Shown here: positions 8,202-17,018 of the stretch, piece by piece
Numbering within the stretch: position 1 is the first letter of the stretch
How the letters are laid out: each line of letters opens with the position of its first letter
From: Micromonospora echinospora
Lineage (GTDB): Bacteria; Actinomycetota; Actinomycetes; Mycobacteriales; Micromonosporaceae
DNA: 64,000 nucleotides
NCBI RefSeq assembly: GCF_014203425.1
Contig: NZ_JACHJC010000001.1
Coordinates: forward strand, 3,746,001-3,810,000
Reading direction: 5' to 3'
The notes under the pieces: generated by a model
Database searches by the model: none
What the model was told of the DNA's origin: nothing
The model's input: the letters and a program-made list of their open reading frames with translations, nothing else
Position numbers and translations under genes: made by a program

Positions 8202-9599
8202 TCAGGCGGCGGGCGCCATCCGTACGCCGGCCTCCGCGGCCCGGGCGTACGCGTCGTCGATCAGCACCACGTCGCGGCCGGCGTTGGCGAGCAGGGACGC
8301 GGCTGCGGTGGCCCGGTAGCCGGAGCCGCAGTGCACCCAGATCGTCCCGGCGGGGATGTCGGCGAGCCGCTTCGGCACGTCCGGCAGCGGCACGTGCACT
8401 GCGCCGTCGATGTGCCCGGCCTTCCACTCGTTGGTCATCCGCACGTCGAGGACGACCTGCGGCTCGGGCAGTCCGGCCGGGGTCTTCCCGGCCTGCGCGG
8501 CGGCAAGCGCCGGGAAGTCGGCCACGGGCATCTCGCGCAGCTGCGCCGGGTCGCCGGCCCACTGCTCGGGTTCGCCGGTGGCCTGCGCGGCCGGGCGGTC
8601 GATGCCGATGCGGACCAGTTCCCGCTGGGCGTCGGCGACCTGCTCCGGGGTCTGCGCCAGGAACGTCACCGGCACGCCCCAGTCGATCAGCCAGCCGAGC
8701 CACGTCGACATCGGCCCGTCCAGGCCGAGGCTGACGGTGCCGGCCAGGTGCGAGGTCGCGTACGCCTTGCGGTGGCGCAGGTCGACCACCCACTCGCCGG
8801 CGGCGATGCGACGGCGCAGCTCGTCGGCGTCGGCGCGGGCCACCGGTGTGAGGTCGACCGGGGCGGGCCCGGCCGCGTTCGCCACGCCCATGTGGGCGTA
8901 GTACGCCGGGTAGGCGTCCAGCCCGGCCAGCGTCTCGGTGACGAACCGGTCGGCGGCCAGCCGCAGCACCGGGTTGGCCTCCTTCTCCCGGCCGATCGTC
9001 GACTCGGGGGCGTCGGCCTGGCTGGCTGAGCAGAAGCTGCCGAAGCCGTGCGTGGGCCACACCTGCGCGCCGTCGGGCAGCAGGTCGGCGAGCTTGCGGG
9101 CCGAGGCGTGCTGGTGGTGCGCCAGTTCGTGCGCGTACTGCTGGCCGAGCAGGTCGGTACGGCCGGTGGTGCCGAACAGCAGCGACCCGCCGGTGAACAC
9201 GCCGGCCGGCGTCCAGCCGCCGTCGCGCTCGTCGAGCACGTACGACAGGTGGTGGAACGTGTGGCCCGGCGTGCCGAGCACCCGCAGCCGCATCGTGTCC
9301 GAGACCGGCACGGTGTCGCCGTCGGAGACCGGCGTGCGGTCGAACTCGACGGTGTCGGCGGCGGCCACCAGGTACTGCGCGCCGGTGATCCGGGCCAGCT
9401 CCAGGCCGCCGGAGACGTAGTCGTTGTGGATGTGCGTCTCCACCACGTGGGTGATCCGTACGCCCTTGGCGCCGGCCAGGTACAGGACGCGGTCGATGTC
9501 GCGCTGCGGGTCGACCACGATCGCCACGCGGCCGTCGGAGGCCAGGTAGCTGCGGTCGCCGAGCGAGGAGGTCGCGATGACGGACACGTCGAGAGTCAT
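8202..9599 (-). CDS. Persulfide dioxygenase-rhodanese fusion (MBL-fold)
   Basis: A 465-residue protein. Residues 1-240 are a metallo-beta-lactamase fold of the ETHE1/CstB group with the metal motif HIHND (56-60), GTPGHTFHH and a later THG; these oxidise glutathione or other low-molecular-weight persulfides to sulfite. Two rhodanese-like domains follow. The central one (WVVDLRHRKAYATSHLAG) lacks a Cys in the active loop, and the C-terminal one has the active loop HCGSGYRATAAASLL. This MBL-rhodanese-rhodanese layout matches CstB of the staphylococcal cst operon. A CstR-type operator lies 23 bases upstream of the ATG. Confidence 0.9.
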   Translation of the reverse strand: MTLDVSVIATSSLGDRSYLASDGRVAIVVDPQRDIDRVLYLAGAKGVRITHVVETHIHNDYVSGGLELARITGAQYLVAAADTVEFDRTPVSDGDTVPVSDTMRLRVLGTPGHTFHHLSYVLDERDGGWTPAGVFTGGSLLFGTTGRTDLLGQQYAHELAHHQHASARKLADLLPDGAQVWPTHGFGSFCSASQADAPESTIGREKEANPVLRLAADRFVTETLAGLDAYPAYYAHMGVANAAGPAPVDLTPVARADADELRRRIAAGEWVVDLRHRKAYATSHLAGTVSLGLDGPMSTWLGWLIDWGVPVTFLAQTPEQVADAQRELVRIGIDRPAAQATGEPEQWAGDPAQLREMPVADFPALAAAQAGKTPAGLPEPQVVLDVRMTNEWKAGHIDGAVHVPLPDVPKRLADIPAGTIWVHCGSGYRATAAASLLANAGRDVVLIDDAYARAAEAGVRMAPAA

Positions 9600-9621
9600 G
9601 TCGTTCCTCTCTTTGCCTTAT

Positions 9622-9637
9622 ATACCCCGGGGGGTAT
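9622..9637. promoter_or_regulatory. CstR/CsoR-type operator before the persulfide dioxygenase gene
   Basis: ATACCCCGGGGGGTAT, a near-perfect palindrome with the ATACCC...GGGTAT ends and G/C core typical of CsoR/CstR-family operators. It lies 23 bases upstream of the dioxygenase ATG and should overlap its promoter. Two more copies (10045, 10469) precede the repressor and thioredoxin genes. Confidence 0.8.
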
Positions 9638-9680
9638 GCGTGGGACGGTCTGCGGCCCGGGTTCTCCGGGTAGTGGTTTA

Positions 9681-9714
9681 CCCACCCGCGCCGTGGTCAC
9701 ACGGCGCGGGTGGG
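9681..9714 (-). terminator. Terminator hairpin after the CstR-like gene
   Basis: Perfect 15-bp stem, CCCACCCGCGCCGTG at 9681-9695 and its complement at 9700-9714, with a GTCA loop. It lies 38 bases past the repressor stop, separating the repressor transcript from the dioxygenase promoter. No T-tract, as is usual for actinomycete terminators. Confidence 0.75.
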
Positions 9715-9752
9715 ATTCAGCTGGTCAGGCGGGCGCCGTCAGGGGGGCGCCG

Positions 9753-10431
<679 letters not shown>

Positions 10432-10468
10432 CAGTACCTCCGTTGGTTCGGGTTCCGGCATGTGTAAC

Positions 10469-10484
10469 ACACCCCCGGGGGTAT
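10469..10484. promoter_or_regulatory. CstR-type operator before the thioredoxin gene
   Basis: ACACCCCCGGGGGTAT, the third copy of the operator in this locus, 37 bases upstream of the thioredoxin ATG. One end is degenerate (ACAC rather than ATAC). Confidence 0.75.
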
Positions 10485-10544
10485 CCATTCCGGGTGGGTG
10501 CCTGGTTCGGCGCGCCTTGATCTCACCTTTGACGGGTCCGGCCG

Positions 10545-10885
10545 CCTTGATCGACTCCAGTTCGGGGAGGTGGTGTGGTGGTTCAGGTGGGTGTGATGCA
10601 GCCACGTCGGGGAGCTGGCGGGGCGGGCGCTTCGGGGGTCTCGCTTGGGTGTGGTGCGTGGCCCACACCTGCCCCTGTCTTGATCCACTTCACCTCGGGG
10701 AGGTGGTCGGGTCCGGGCTGGTGGGATGCGGCCACCTCGGCGTACTTGCGCCCGGCCTGGCGCGGGCGCGGGCGTGCCGGTGTTCGGGCGAAGCGGGGTG
10801 GGCGCTCACCCTGTGGCTTGATCGACCCCAGTTCGGGGAGATGGTCGGGTTCGGGTGGGTGGGATGCGGCCACTTCGGCGTACTG
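10545..10885. repeat. Three diverged copies of a ~65-bp intergenic repeat
   Basis: The 560-base gap between thioredoxin and EccB holds no convincing gene. It contains three copies of a unit starting CTTGATC, continuing through TCGGGGAGGTGGTCGGGT-like sequence and ending near GATGCGGCCACCTCGG, at about 10545-10612, 10678-10745 and 10817-10885 (period 132-139 bases). Copies 2 and 3 agree best. Each spacer is unrelated. The unit looks like a dispersed intergenic repeat of the genome rather than a local tandem array. Open frames crossing it spell repeated proline/histidine-rich peptides and are artefacts. Confidence 0.65.
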
Positions 10886-10991
10886 GCGGAACGGGCCGAC
10901 AACCGAGGGGCGGTGAGGGACACGCAGGGTCGCCGGGGCATCGACGGAGCGCTTATCCTGTGCGCCGACCATCCCGGCGGGAAGGGACCCG

Positions 10992-12374
10992 ATGGCGTCG
11001 CGGCAGGACCAGCTGCACTCGTACCAGTTCACCGTCCAGCGGGCGGTCGCCGCGCTCGTCATGCGGGAGACCGACCCGCCGCAGTCCCCGTTCCGCCGCC
11101 TGGCCGGCGCCGGTCTGGCCAGCGTCCTGGTCGCGGCGATCGCGCTCGGCGGGGTCGCCCTCTACGGCCTGTTCACCGGCGGCGGTGACTCGTGGCGCGA
11201 GACGGGCGCGGTGATCGTGGAGAAGGAGTCGGGCGCGCGGTTCGTCTACCGGGACGAGAAGCTGCACCCGGTGCTCAACTACGCCTCCGCGCTGCTGATC
11301 ATCGGGGCGGAGCAGCCCAGAACGGTGCTGGTATCCCGCCGCGCCATCGAGGGGGTGCCGCGCGGCCTGCCGCTGGGCATCGCCGACGCGCCGGACTCGC
11401 TGCCCGCGCCGAACCGGCTGGTCCGCGACGCGTGGACGCTCTGCTCCATGGAGGGGGACGAGAGCGGGCGCGGCGAGGCCCGGTCGGTGCTGCTGATCGG
11501 GCGGGAGGCCACCGGCGGCCGGGCGCTCGGCGACCAGGGCCTGCTGGCACGCCACCCGGACGGCGGCCTGCACCTGGTGTGGCACGACCGGCGCTACCTG
11601 CTGCGCGACACCGACCGGGTGCTGGCCGCGCTGGCGGCCACCCGGGAACGGGCGGTGCCGATCGCGGCGGCGCTGCTCAACTCGCTGCCGGCCGGCGCCG
11701 ACCTGGCCCCGCCGCCGGTCGGCGACCTCGGTGAGCCGTCCGAGCGGGTCACCGGCGCGACTGTGGGTGACGTCTACCTGGTGCGCAACTCCGGTGGCGG
11801 ACGGCAGTACGCGGTGGCCCAGCGCGGCGGACTGGCCGGCATCACCGAGTTGCAGGCGGCGCTGCTGCTGGCGCGCACCGGCCAGGGGGAGCCGGAACCG
11901 ATCACGCTCGGTCGGTTCGCCGCGCTGCCGAAGCTGCCCGGTCTGGTGCCCGGCGGCCCGGCTGCGCCGCCCGCCGTACCGCCCTCTCTGGCCGCCGCCG
12001 AGGGCGGTGCGTTCTGCGCGCGGGCCGGTGACGACACCGGGGTACGCGAGATCCGCGTCGGCGTCACCGCGCCGGACCTCGCCGCCGCCACGCGGACACC
12101 CGGCGGCCGGGCCGGGCTCGCCGACGAGGTGGTGGTGGAGCCGGGACGCGGCGCGCTCGTGGAGGCGGTGTCCGCGCCGGGCGCGACCGGCGGCGCGATC
12201 TGCGTGGTCACCGACCTGGGACGGCGGTACGCGCTGGCCGGCGCGGAGGTGGCCGGCATGCTCGGGTACGCGGGCGTGCGCCCGGCGCGGCTACCGGCGG
12301 GCCTGGTGGACCTGCTGCCTGCGGGCAGCCCGCTCGACCCGGAGGCCGCCCGCGCTGTGGCCGCACCCGCCTGA
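10992..12374 (+). CDS. eccB: Type VII secretion protein EccB
   Basis: A 460-residue protein with the typical EccB opening MASRQDQLHSYQFTVQRAVAALVMRETDP, a single membrane helix (about residues 40-61, LAGAGLASVLVAAIALGGVALYGLF) and a large extracytoplasmic repeat domain. EccB is a membrane component of the ESX secretion channel. Two cysteines in the extracellular part (CSMEGD, FCARAGDD) and another in ICVVTD are at family-like positions. Its Shine-Dalgarno is GGGAAGGGA just before ATG 10992. No eccC, eccD, mycP or EsxA/B gene is in the window, so it is detached from its usual cluster on at least the downstream side. Confidence 0.9.
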   Translation: MASRQDQLHSYQFTVQRAVAALVMRETDPPQSPFRRLAGAGLASVLVAAIALGGVALYGLFTGGGDSWRETGAVIVEKESGARFVYRDEKLHPVLNYASALLIIGAEQPRTVLVSRRAIEGVPRGLPLGIADAPDSLPAPNRLVRDAWTLCSMEGDESGRGEARSVLLIGREATGGRALGDQGLLARHPDGGLHLVWHDRRYLLRDTDRVLAALAATRERAVPIAAALLNSLPAGADLAPPPVGDLGEPSERVTGATVGDVYLVRNSGGGRQYAVAQRGGLAGITELQAALLLARTGQGEPEPITLGRFAALPKLPGLVPGGPAAPPAVPPSLAAAEGGAFCARAGDDTGVREIRVGVTAPDLAAATRTPGGRAGLADEVVVEPGRGALVEAVSAPGATGGAICVVTDLGRRYALAGAEVAGMLGYAGVRPARLPAGLVDLLPAGSPLDPEAARAVAAPA

Positions 12375-12417
12375 CCGCCAGGAGCACGGGCACAGGCCGG
12401 GCGAGAAGAGCAGCGGG

Positions 12418-13023
12418 TCAGTCAGCGGGGCGGCGCAGCACGGTCACCGCGAAGTCGGCGTCGTCGCGCCATGGGCGCAGGTCCCAGGTGGCGAAGCGGT
12501 GCTCGGGGCGCAGCCCGGCGGCGACGGCGTCGGCGTCCAGGTCGGCCACCGGGTAACCGCGGTCGGTGCCGAAGCCGACCACGACCAGGCCGTCCGGGCG
12601 CACGTGCGCGGCGACCCGGCCCAGCACGTCGCGTTCGGTGCCGGGGGCGACGAAGACCATCACGTTGCCGGCGAGCACCGCGGCGTCGAACGGTTCGGCC
12701 TCGCCCTGTGCGGGCAGGTCCAGCTCGGCCAGGTCGGCGACCAGGAAGCGGGGGCCGGGGTGGTCGGCACGGGCCGCCTCGACGAGTGTCGGGTCGGCGT
12801 CCACGCCCACGGCGTCGTGCCCCCGCGCGGCGAGCGCGGCGGCGACCCGGCCGGTGCCGCAGCCGGCGTCCAGCACGCGCCCGCCGGGCGGTACGAGCGC
12901 GTCCAGCAGCCGCGCCTCACCGGCCAGGTCGGCGCCCTCGGCGGCGAGCTGGCGGAAGCGGTCCACGTACCACTGGGAGTGGCCGGGCTTCGTGTCGGTC
13001 ACCCAGCGGGTCGGCTTGCCCAT
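12418..13023 (-). CDS. SAM-dependent methyltransferase
   Basis: 201 residues from ATG 13023 (MGKPTRWVTDTKPGHSQWYVDRF). The SAM-binding core is RVLDAGCGTGRVAAALAARG, then VGVDADPTLVEAARADHPG; LAGNVMVFVAPGTERDVL and GLVVVGFGT complete the fold. The WYVDRFRQLAAEGADLAGEARLLDALV lead segment is the usual N-terminal helix of a common actinobacterial class I methyltransferase family of unknown substrate. It is convergent with eccB and possibly in one transcript with the PAP2 gene upstream (32-base gap). Confidence 0.85.
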   Translation of the reverse strand: MGKPTRWVTDTKPGHSQWYVDRFRQLAAEGADLAGEARLLDALVPPGGRVLDAGCGTGRVAAALAARGHDAVGVDADPTLVEAARADHPGPRFLVADLAELDLPAQGEAEPFDAAVLAGNVMVFVAPGTERDVLGRVAAHVRPDGLVVVGFGTDRGYPVADLDADAVAAGLRPEHRFATWDLRPWRDDADFAVTVLRRPAD

Positions 13024-13055
13024 GAGGCCACCGTAGCTGATCTTGTGGGCCCGGG

Positions 13056-13661
13056 TCAGGCGAGCGCCAGGAACGTGCCGGCGGCCAGCGGCCCGCCCAG
13101 CGCGACGCCGGCCAGCACCTGCGGCCAGGTGTGGTCGCGCAGCCGTACCCGGGACCAGCCGACCGCCGCCACGAGCGGCCAGCCGAGGTGTGCGACCGGG
13201 CCGACCAGCGGCACCAGCACGGCGACGGTGGCGGCGACCACCGCCGCGTGGATGCTGAGCTTCCACCAGTGGTTCACCAGCGCGCACGCCGCGCCGACCA
13301 CGAAGACCACGACGATGACGGCGAACAGTTCGGCGGGCGCGCGTACCGCCGCCAGTAGCAGCAACCCGGCCGCGACCGAGGCGAGCCCGATCGACAGCGG
13401 CCGGGCCCGCTGGGTGCGGTCGCCGACGTGCCGGTCGGTGAGCCGCCCCCGGCGTACGCCGTGCACGAGCACGCCGATCGGGATGACGGCGCAGAACGTC
13501 AGCGCGATGCCGCCCCAGAGCAGGAACTGGCCCGCCGAGCGGCTGACCCGGGCGGCGGCGATCAGCGGCAGCGCCGTGACCAGGACGGTCGGGGCGAGCG
13601 CCTCGGTGAGTAGCCGGGCCGCCCGCGCGCCGGCCGGCTGCTCCTCCCGTGATGCTCGCAC
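13056..13661 (-). CDS. PAP2-superfamily membrane phosphatase
   Basis: A 201-residue protein with about five hydrophobic segments. The PAP2 signature is present in pieces: RARPLSIG (motif 1, with the R-P pair), KLSIHAA (motif 2, S-x-H-like) and GWSRVRLRDHTWPQVLAGVALG (motif 3, SR-x5-H-x3-Q). The active site should face outward and dephosphorylate a lipid pyrophosphate or phosphatidate. The divergent N-terminal half places it among the uncharacterised actinobacterial PAP2 proteins. It lies between the carbohydrate ABC transporter and the methyltransferase, on the same strand as both. Confidence 0.8.
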   Translation of the reverse strand: MRASREEQPAGARAARLLTEALAPTVLVTALPLIAAARVSRSAGQFLLWGGIALTFCAVIPIGVLVHGVRRGRLTDRHVGDRTQRARPLSIGLASVAAGLLLLAAVRAPAELFAVIVVVFVVGAACALVNHWWKLSIHAAVVAATVAVLVPLVGPVAHLGWPLVAAVGWSRVRLRDHTWPQVLAGVALGGPLAAGTFLALA

Positions 13662-13683
13662 CCGATCATCCTGGCACGGACGC

Positions 13684-14550
13684 TCAGCCCTTCTCGGCTC
13701 CGCTGGTGAGTCCCTCGGTCAACAGCCGCTCACCGGCGAAGAAGAGCACCACGATCGGCAGCGTGAGGATGACCGAGCCGGCCATCAGCACGGTCTTGGG
13801 CACCTCGACGCCGTCGGCGAGCAGCGACAGCCCCAGCGACACGGTCCACCGGTCGGGCCGGTCGACCAGGAACAGCAGCGCGAACAGGTACTCGTTCCAG
13901 GCGATCATGAAGTCGTACAGCGCGACTGCCATCACCGACGGCGCAGCGAGGGGCAGGCTGACCCGGCGGATGATGCCCAGGCGGCCCGCGCCGTCGATCG
14001 CCGCCGACTCCTCCAGGCTGACCGGGATGGTCTCGAAGTAGTTCTTCAGCATGTAGACCGAGACGGGCAGCGTCTGCGAGATGTAGACGAGCACGAGCCC
14101 GGTCAGCGACCCGCGCAGCCCGGCCCGGCTGAAGACCACGAACAGCGGGATCGCGATGACGATCGACGGGAACAGGTAGACCGCCAGGAACAGCGCGCTG
14201 ACCTGCCGGCGGCCGAAGAACCGCAGGCGGGACACCGCGTACGCGCCGGGAATGGCGATCACCAGGGTGAGCGCGGTCGCGGCGAGCGCCACCAGGCCGC
14301 TGTTGCGGATGAACGTGAGGAAGCCCTGGCCACCGTCGGAGACGGACTTGAGGACCTCGGCGTACGTGGCGACGGTCAGCTCGCCGAACGGCACCCAGAG
14401 CGAGCCGGGTTCGAGCAGCAGGCGTTCGATCGGGCGCACCGAGAGCACCAGCATGTACCAGAACGGCAGCAGCGTGACCACCAGGAAGCCGGCGATCACC
14501 AGCCGGCGCAGCCAGCGCAGGCTCACCGTCTCGATCCGGTCCCGGTCCAT
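13684..14550 (-). CDS. Carbohydrate ABC transporter permease (MalG-type)
   Basis: 288 residues, six predicted membrane helices. The EAA loop that docks the ATPase is EESAAIDGAGRLGIIRRVSLPLAAP. The ATG overlaps the stop of the upstream permease (ATGA at 14549-14552), so the two are coupled and form the heterodimeric membrane part of a CUT1 sugar importer. No ATP-binding subunit is encoded here. As in many actinomycetes, a shared MsiK-type ATPase elsewhere is expected to drive it. With the substrate-binding lipoprotein it probably imports the substrate processed by the divergent operon at 17019-20205. Confidence 0.9.
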   Translation of the reverse strand: MDRDRIETVSLRWLRRLVIAGFLVVTLLPFWYMLVLSVRPIERLLLEPGSLWVPFGELTVATYAEVLKSVSDGGQGFLTFIRNSGLVALAATALTLVIAIPGAYAVSRLRFFGRRQVSALFLAVYLFPSIVIAIPLFVVFSRAGLRGSLTGLVLVYISQTLPVSVYMLKNYFETIPVSLEESAAIDGAGRLGIIRRVSLPLAAPSVMAVALYDFMIAWNEYLFALLFLVDRPDRWTVSLGLSLLADGVEVPKTVLMAGSVILTLPIVVLFFAGERLLTEGLTSGAEKG

Positions 14551-15509
14551 CACGCCTCCCGTCGCGCGCCGAAGAAGCGCAGGTAGATCGCCACGAACAC
14601 GAGCAGCACCACGGCGAGCACTACCGCCTGGGCGGCGGCCGCGCCGATGTCGGTACGGGCGGTGAGGAACTGGTAGACGCGGACGCTCACCACCTCGGTG
14701 CCGGCCGAGCCGCCGGTGAGCAGGTAGACGTCGTCGAACTTGTTGAACGTCATGATGAAACGCAGCACGCCGATCAGCGCGATCACCGGCATGAGCTGCG
14801 GCAGGATGATGTGCCGGAACCGCTGGGTGGGTGTCGCCCCGTCGACCCGGGCGGCCTCCTCCAGTTCGCCGGGCACCGCTTGGAGCCGCGCGAGCAGGAA
14901 CAGGAACGCGAACGGGAAGTAGCGCCACGCCTCGAACGCGATCACCGTCCACAGCGCGGTGGACTCCTGGGACAGGAACGGCACCGGCTGATCCCAGCCC
15001 AGGAAGCGCTTCCCCCAGTCGTTGACGATGCCGAGCTGCGGGTCGAGCATGACCTGCCAGACGAACGTCATGGCGACCACCGGCGCCACGTACGGCAGCA
15101 GCATCGACGCGCGTACCAGGGTGCGGCCCCGGAACGGCCCGCGGACGGCCAGCGCCGCCACCAGGCCGACCAGAATCGAGCCGGCGGTGCCGCCGACGCT
15201 GTAGAGCACCGTGGTCCAGAGCGTGTCGGCGAATCCGGGGGTGTGCAGGACCCGGTCGATGTTGTCCAGCGTCAGCTCGCCGAACAGGCCGGTCTTGCGC
15301 AGTGTCGCCAGGCGTACCCGCTGGAAGGCCAGCACCACCGTCCAGACGATGGGTATGCCGATCACCGCGAGCACGACGAGCAGGGTCGGGGCGACGAGCG
15401 CGAGCCCGGCGCGGGACTCGCGGCGGCGCAGCGTCAGCGGGCGGCGGCCGGGTCGGCGGGGTCGCTCCGGTGCGGGGGAGCGGCCGGCCTCCGGCGCGGT
15501 GGTGGTCAA
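14550..15509 (-). CDS. Carbohydrate ABC transporter permease (MalF-type)
   Basis: 319 residues with a Pro/Arg-rich cytoplasmic N-terminus (about 35 residues), then six or more helices and the EAA loop EEAARVDGATPTQRFRHIILPQLMP. It pairs with the MalG-type permease. The start is TTG 15509, overlapping the stop of the binding-protein gene (TTGA), so translation of the three genes is linked. The family is CUT1, which imports di- and oligosaccharides or glycosides; the exact sugar cannot be read from the permease. Confidence 0.9.
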   Translation of the reverse strand: MTTTAPEAGRSPAPERPRRPGRRPLTLRRRESRAGLALVAPTLLVVLAVIGIPIVWTVVLAFQRVRLATLRKTGLFGELTLDNIDRVLHTPGFADTLWTTVLYSVGGTAGSILVGLVAALAVRGPFRGRTLVRASMLLPYVAPVVAMTFVWQVMLDPQLGIVNDWGKRFLGWDQPVPFLSQESTALWTVIAFEAWRYFPFAFLFLLARLQAVPGELEEAARVDGATPTQRFRHIILPQLMPVIALIGVLRFIMTFNKFDDVYLLTGGSAGTEVVSVRVYQFLTARTDIGAAAAQAVVLAVVLLVFVAIYLRFFGARREA

Positions 15510-16897
15510 TTGACGCCCTTGGCTATCGCCTCGACGTCCTTGCGGGCGCGTTCGGCGGCGGCGCGGGCGTCGGACTTGCCACCGACGACGTCGGCGAGCG
15601 CCTTGGGCACTGGTAGTTCACCCAGGATCGCGCCGACCAGCTTGCCCTGGTTCTCGGTCAGGCCCCAGCGCTGGAACGTGTCGGGGCTGCGCCGCAGCGT
15701 GGCGAGCACGTCCTCGCCGTAGACCTCGGACAGCGGCTTCTTGGTGTCCACCCCGGCGGGGCTGGTGTTCCAGGCGGTGCGGAACTTCTGCTTGTCCTCC
15801 GGCGTGCCGGTGCGCACCGGGAAGCGCCCCTCGGGGGACATGCCGAACCAGCGGGGGTAGCCGTCGGAGAGCATGTACTCCACGAACGACTTCGCCGGGT
15901 CGGCCGCGCCGTCGAGCACCGACCAGGAGCTGACCTCGCCGTACTGGGCCGGCTCGGTGCCGTTCGGGCCCTTGATCGCGGTGACGAAGCCGCTGTTCTT
16001 CGCGAGCCACGCCGCGTCGGACTGGCACTGGGGGCAGGTGGGGCGGGCGTCGGCGCGCAGGCCGGCCAGCTCGTCGAGGATGAACGGCGACCAGATCAGC
16101 ATGGCTGCCTTGCCGGCGAAGTAGGTGGCGCGGGTGGTGTCCACGTCCTGGGCGCCCTTGACCGAGTTGTTCCGCATCAGGTCGCCGTAGAAGCGGAACG
16201 CCTCGACGCACTCGGGGGAGTCGAGGGTGATCTTGCCGGCGTCGTCGGTGAGCCGGCAGTTGTTCGCCAGCGCCAGGTGTTCGAACGTCTGCTGGGTGAA
16301 CACGTCGCCGGGCGCGGTGGCCGCGGTGATGCCGGCGACGCCGCCGGTGTTCAGCTTCGCCGCCGCGGCGGCGATCTTCTCGTACGTGTCGGGCACGGGC
16401 AGGCCGGCGGCGGCGAACAGGTCCTTGCGGTAGACGAGCAGCTGGCCCCACCCGTCGCTGGGTACGGCGAGCTGCTTGCCGCCGTCGCTGGTGAGTTCCA
16501 GCGCGCGGGGCGTGAACGTGTCTTTGCCGAGCCGGTCGACGACCGTGCCGTTGGCGTCGGCGTCGACCAGTTCGTTGGCGGACAGCGTGCGCACCCCGGC
16601 CAGGGAGACGGAGCCGACCACGTCGGGCAGGTCGCCGGCGGCGGCGCTGGAGGCGATCAGGGACGGGAACTGGTCCTCGTTGACGGTGACGAGGTTGACC
16701 TTGACGCCGGTCTTCGCGGTGTAGTCGGCGATGATCGCCTTGGTGGCGGCGACCCGGTCCGCCACGTCTTCCAGGCTCCAGACGGTGATCCGGGAACTGT
16801 CGGATTTCTGCCCGTCGTCGCTGCATGCGGCCACGCCGGTCCCGGCCAGTGCCAGGATCAGGCCTAGTGCGAGCCGCCGCGTTGAGGGTGATGACAT
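15506..16897 (-). CDS. Sugar ABC transporter substrate-binding lipoprotein
   Basis: 463 residues from ATG 16897, with GAGGAG just upstream. The signal peptide MSSPSTRRLALGLILALAGT leads to the lipobox VAAC, with lipidated Cys25, followed by SDDGQKSDSS. The mature part is a type I extracellular solute-binding protein (RITVWSLEDVADRVAATKAIIADY; GWGQLLVYRKDLFAAAGLPVPDTYEKI). A Cys pair in PTCPQCQSDAAW may form a disulfide. First gene of the minus-strand importer operon, divergent from the dehydrogenase at 17019; the shared 121-base region is unusually AT-rich and carries a palindrome. Confidence 0.9.
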   Translation of the reverse strand: MSSPSTRRLALGLILALAGTGVAACSDDGQKSDSSRITVWSLEDVADRVAATKAIIADYTAKTGVKVNLVTVNEDQFPSLIASSAAAGDLPDVVGSVSLAGVRTLSANELVDADANGTVVDRLGKDTFTPRALELTSDGGKQLAVPSDGWGQLLVYRKDLFAAAGLPVPDTYEKIAAAAAKLNTGGVAGITAATAPGDVFTQQTFEHLALANNCRLTDDAGKITLDSPECVEAFRFYGDLMRNNSVKGAQDVDTTRATYFAGKAAMLIWSPFILDELAGLRADARPTCPQCQSDAAWLAKNSGFVTAIKGPNGTEPAQYGEVSSWSVLDGAADPAKSFVEYMLSDGYPRWFGMSPEGRFPVRTGTPEDKQKFRTAWNTSPAGVDTKKPLSEVYGEDVLATLRRSPDTFQRWGLTENQGKLVGAILGELPVPKALADVVGGKSDARAAAERARKDVEAIAKGVN

Positions 16898-16940
16898 CGG
16901 TGGCACTCCTCTCGAAAGAGTACGGCTTGCCGCTAATACC

Positions 16941-16956
16941 CATCGATTCATCAATG
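16941..16956. promoter_or_regulatory. Imperfect palindrome in the divergent sugar-operon promoter region
   Basis: CATCGAT-TC-ATCAATG, 7-bp arms with one mismatch, midway between the divergent starts at 16897 and 17019. The surrounding region (16930-16990) is AT-rich, with TAGAAT at 16983-16988 as a possible -10 for the rightward operon. It is a candidate operator for a sugar-responsive regulator that is not in the window. Confidence 0.45.
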
Positions 16957-17018
16957 TAATCACATATGCCCATTTTTTGGGTTAGAATCGAGGTCGGCAC
17001 TTTCTTCGGAGCGACGCC

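Noticed and set aside
10432..10991. Long open frames crossing the intergenic repeats (for example a thioredoxin extended to 10668)
   Set aside because: The extension spells repeated His/Pro-rich peptides from the DNA repeats and ignores the strong ribosome-binding site before ATG 10431.
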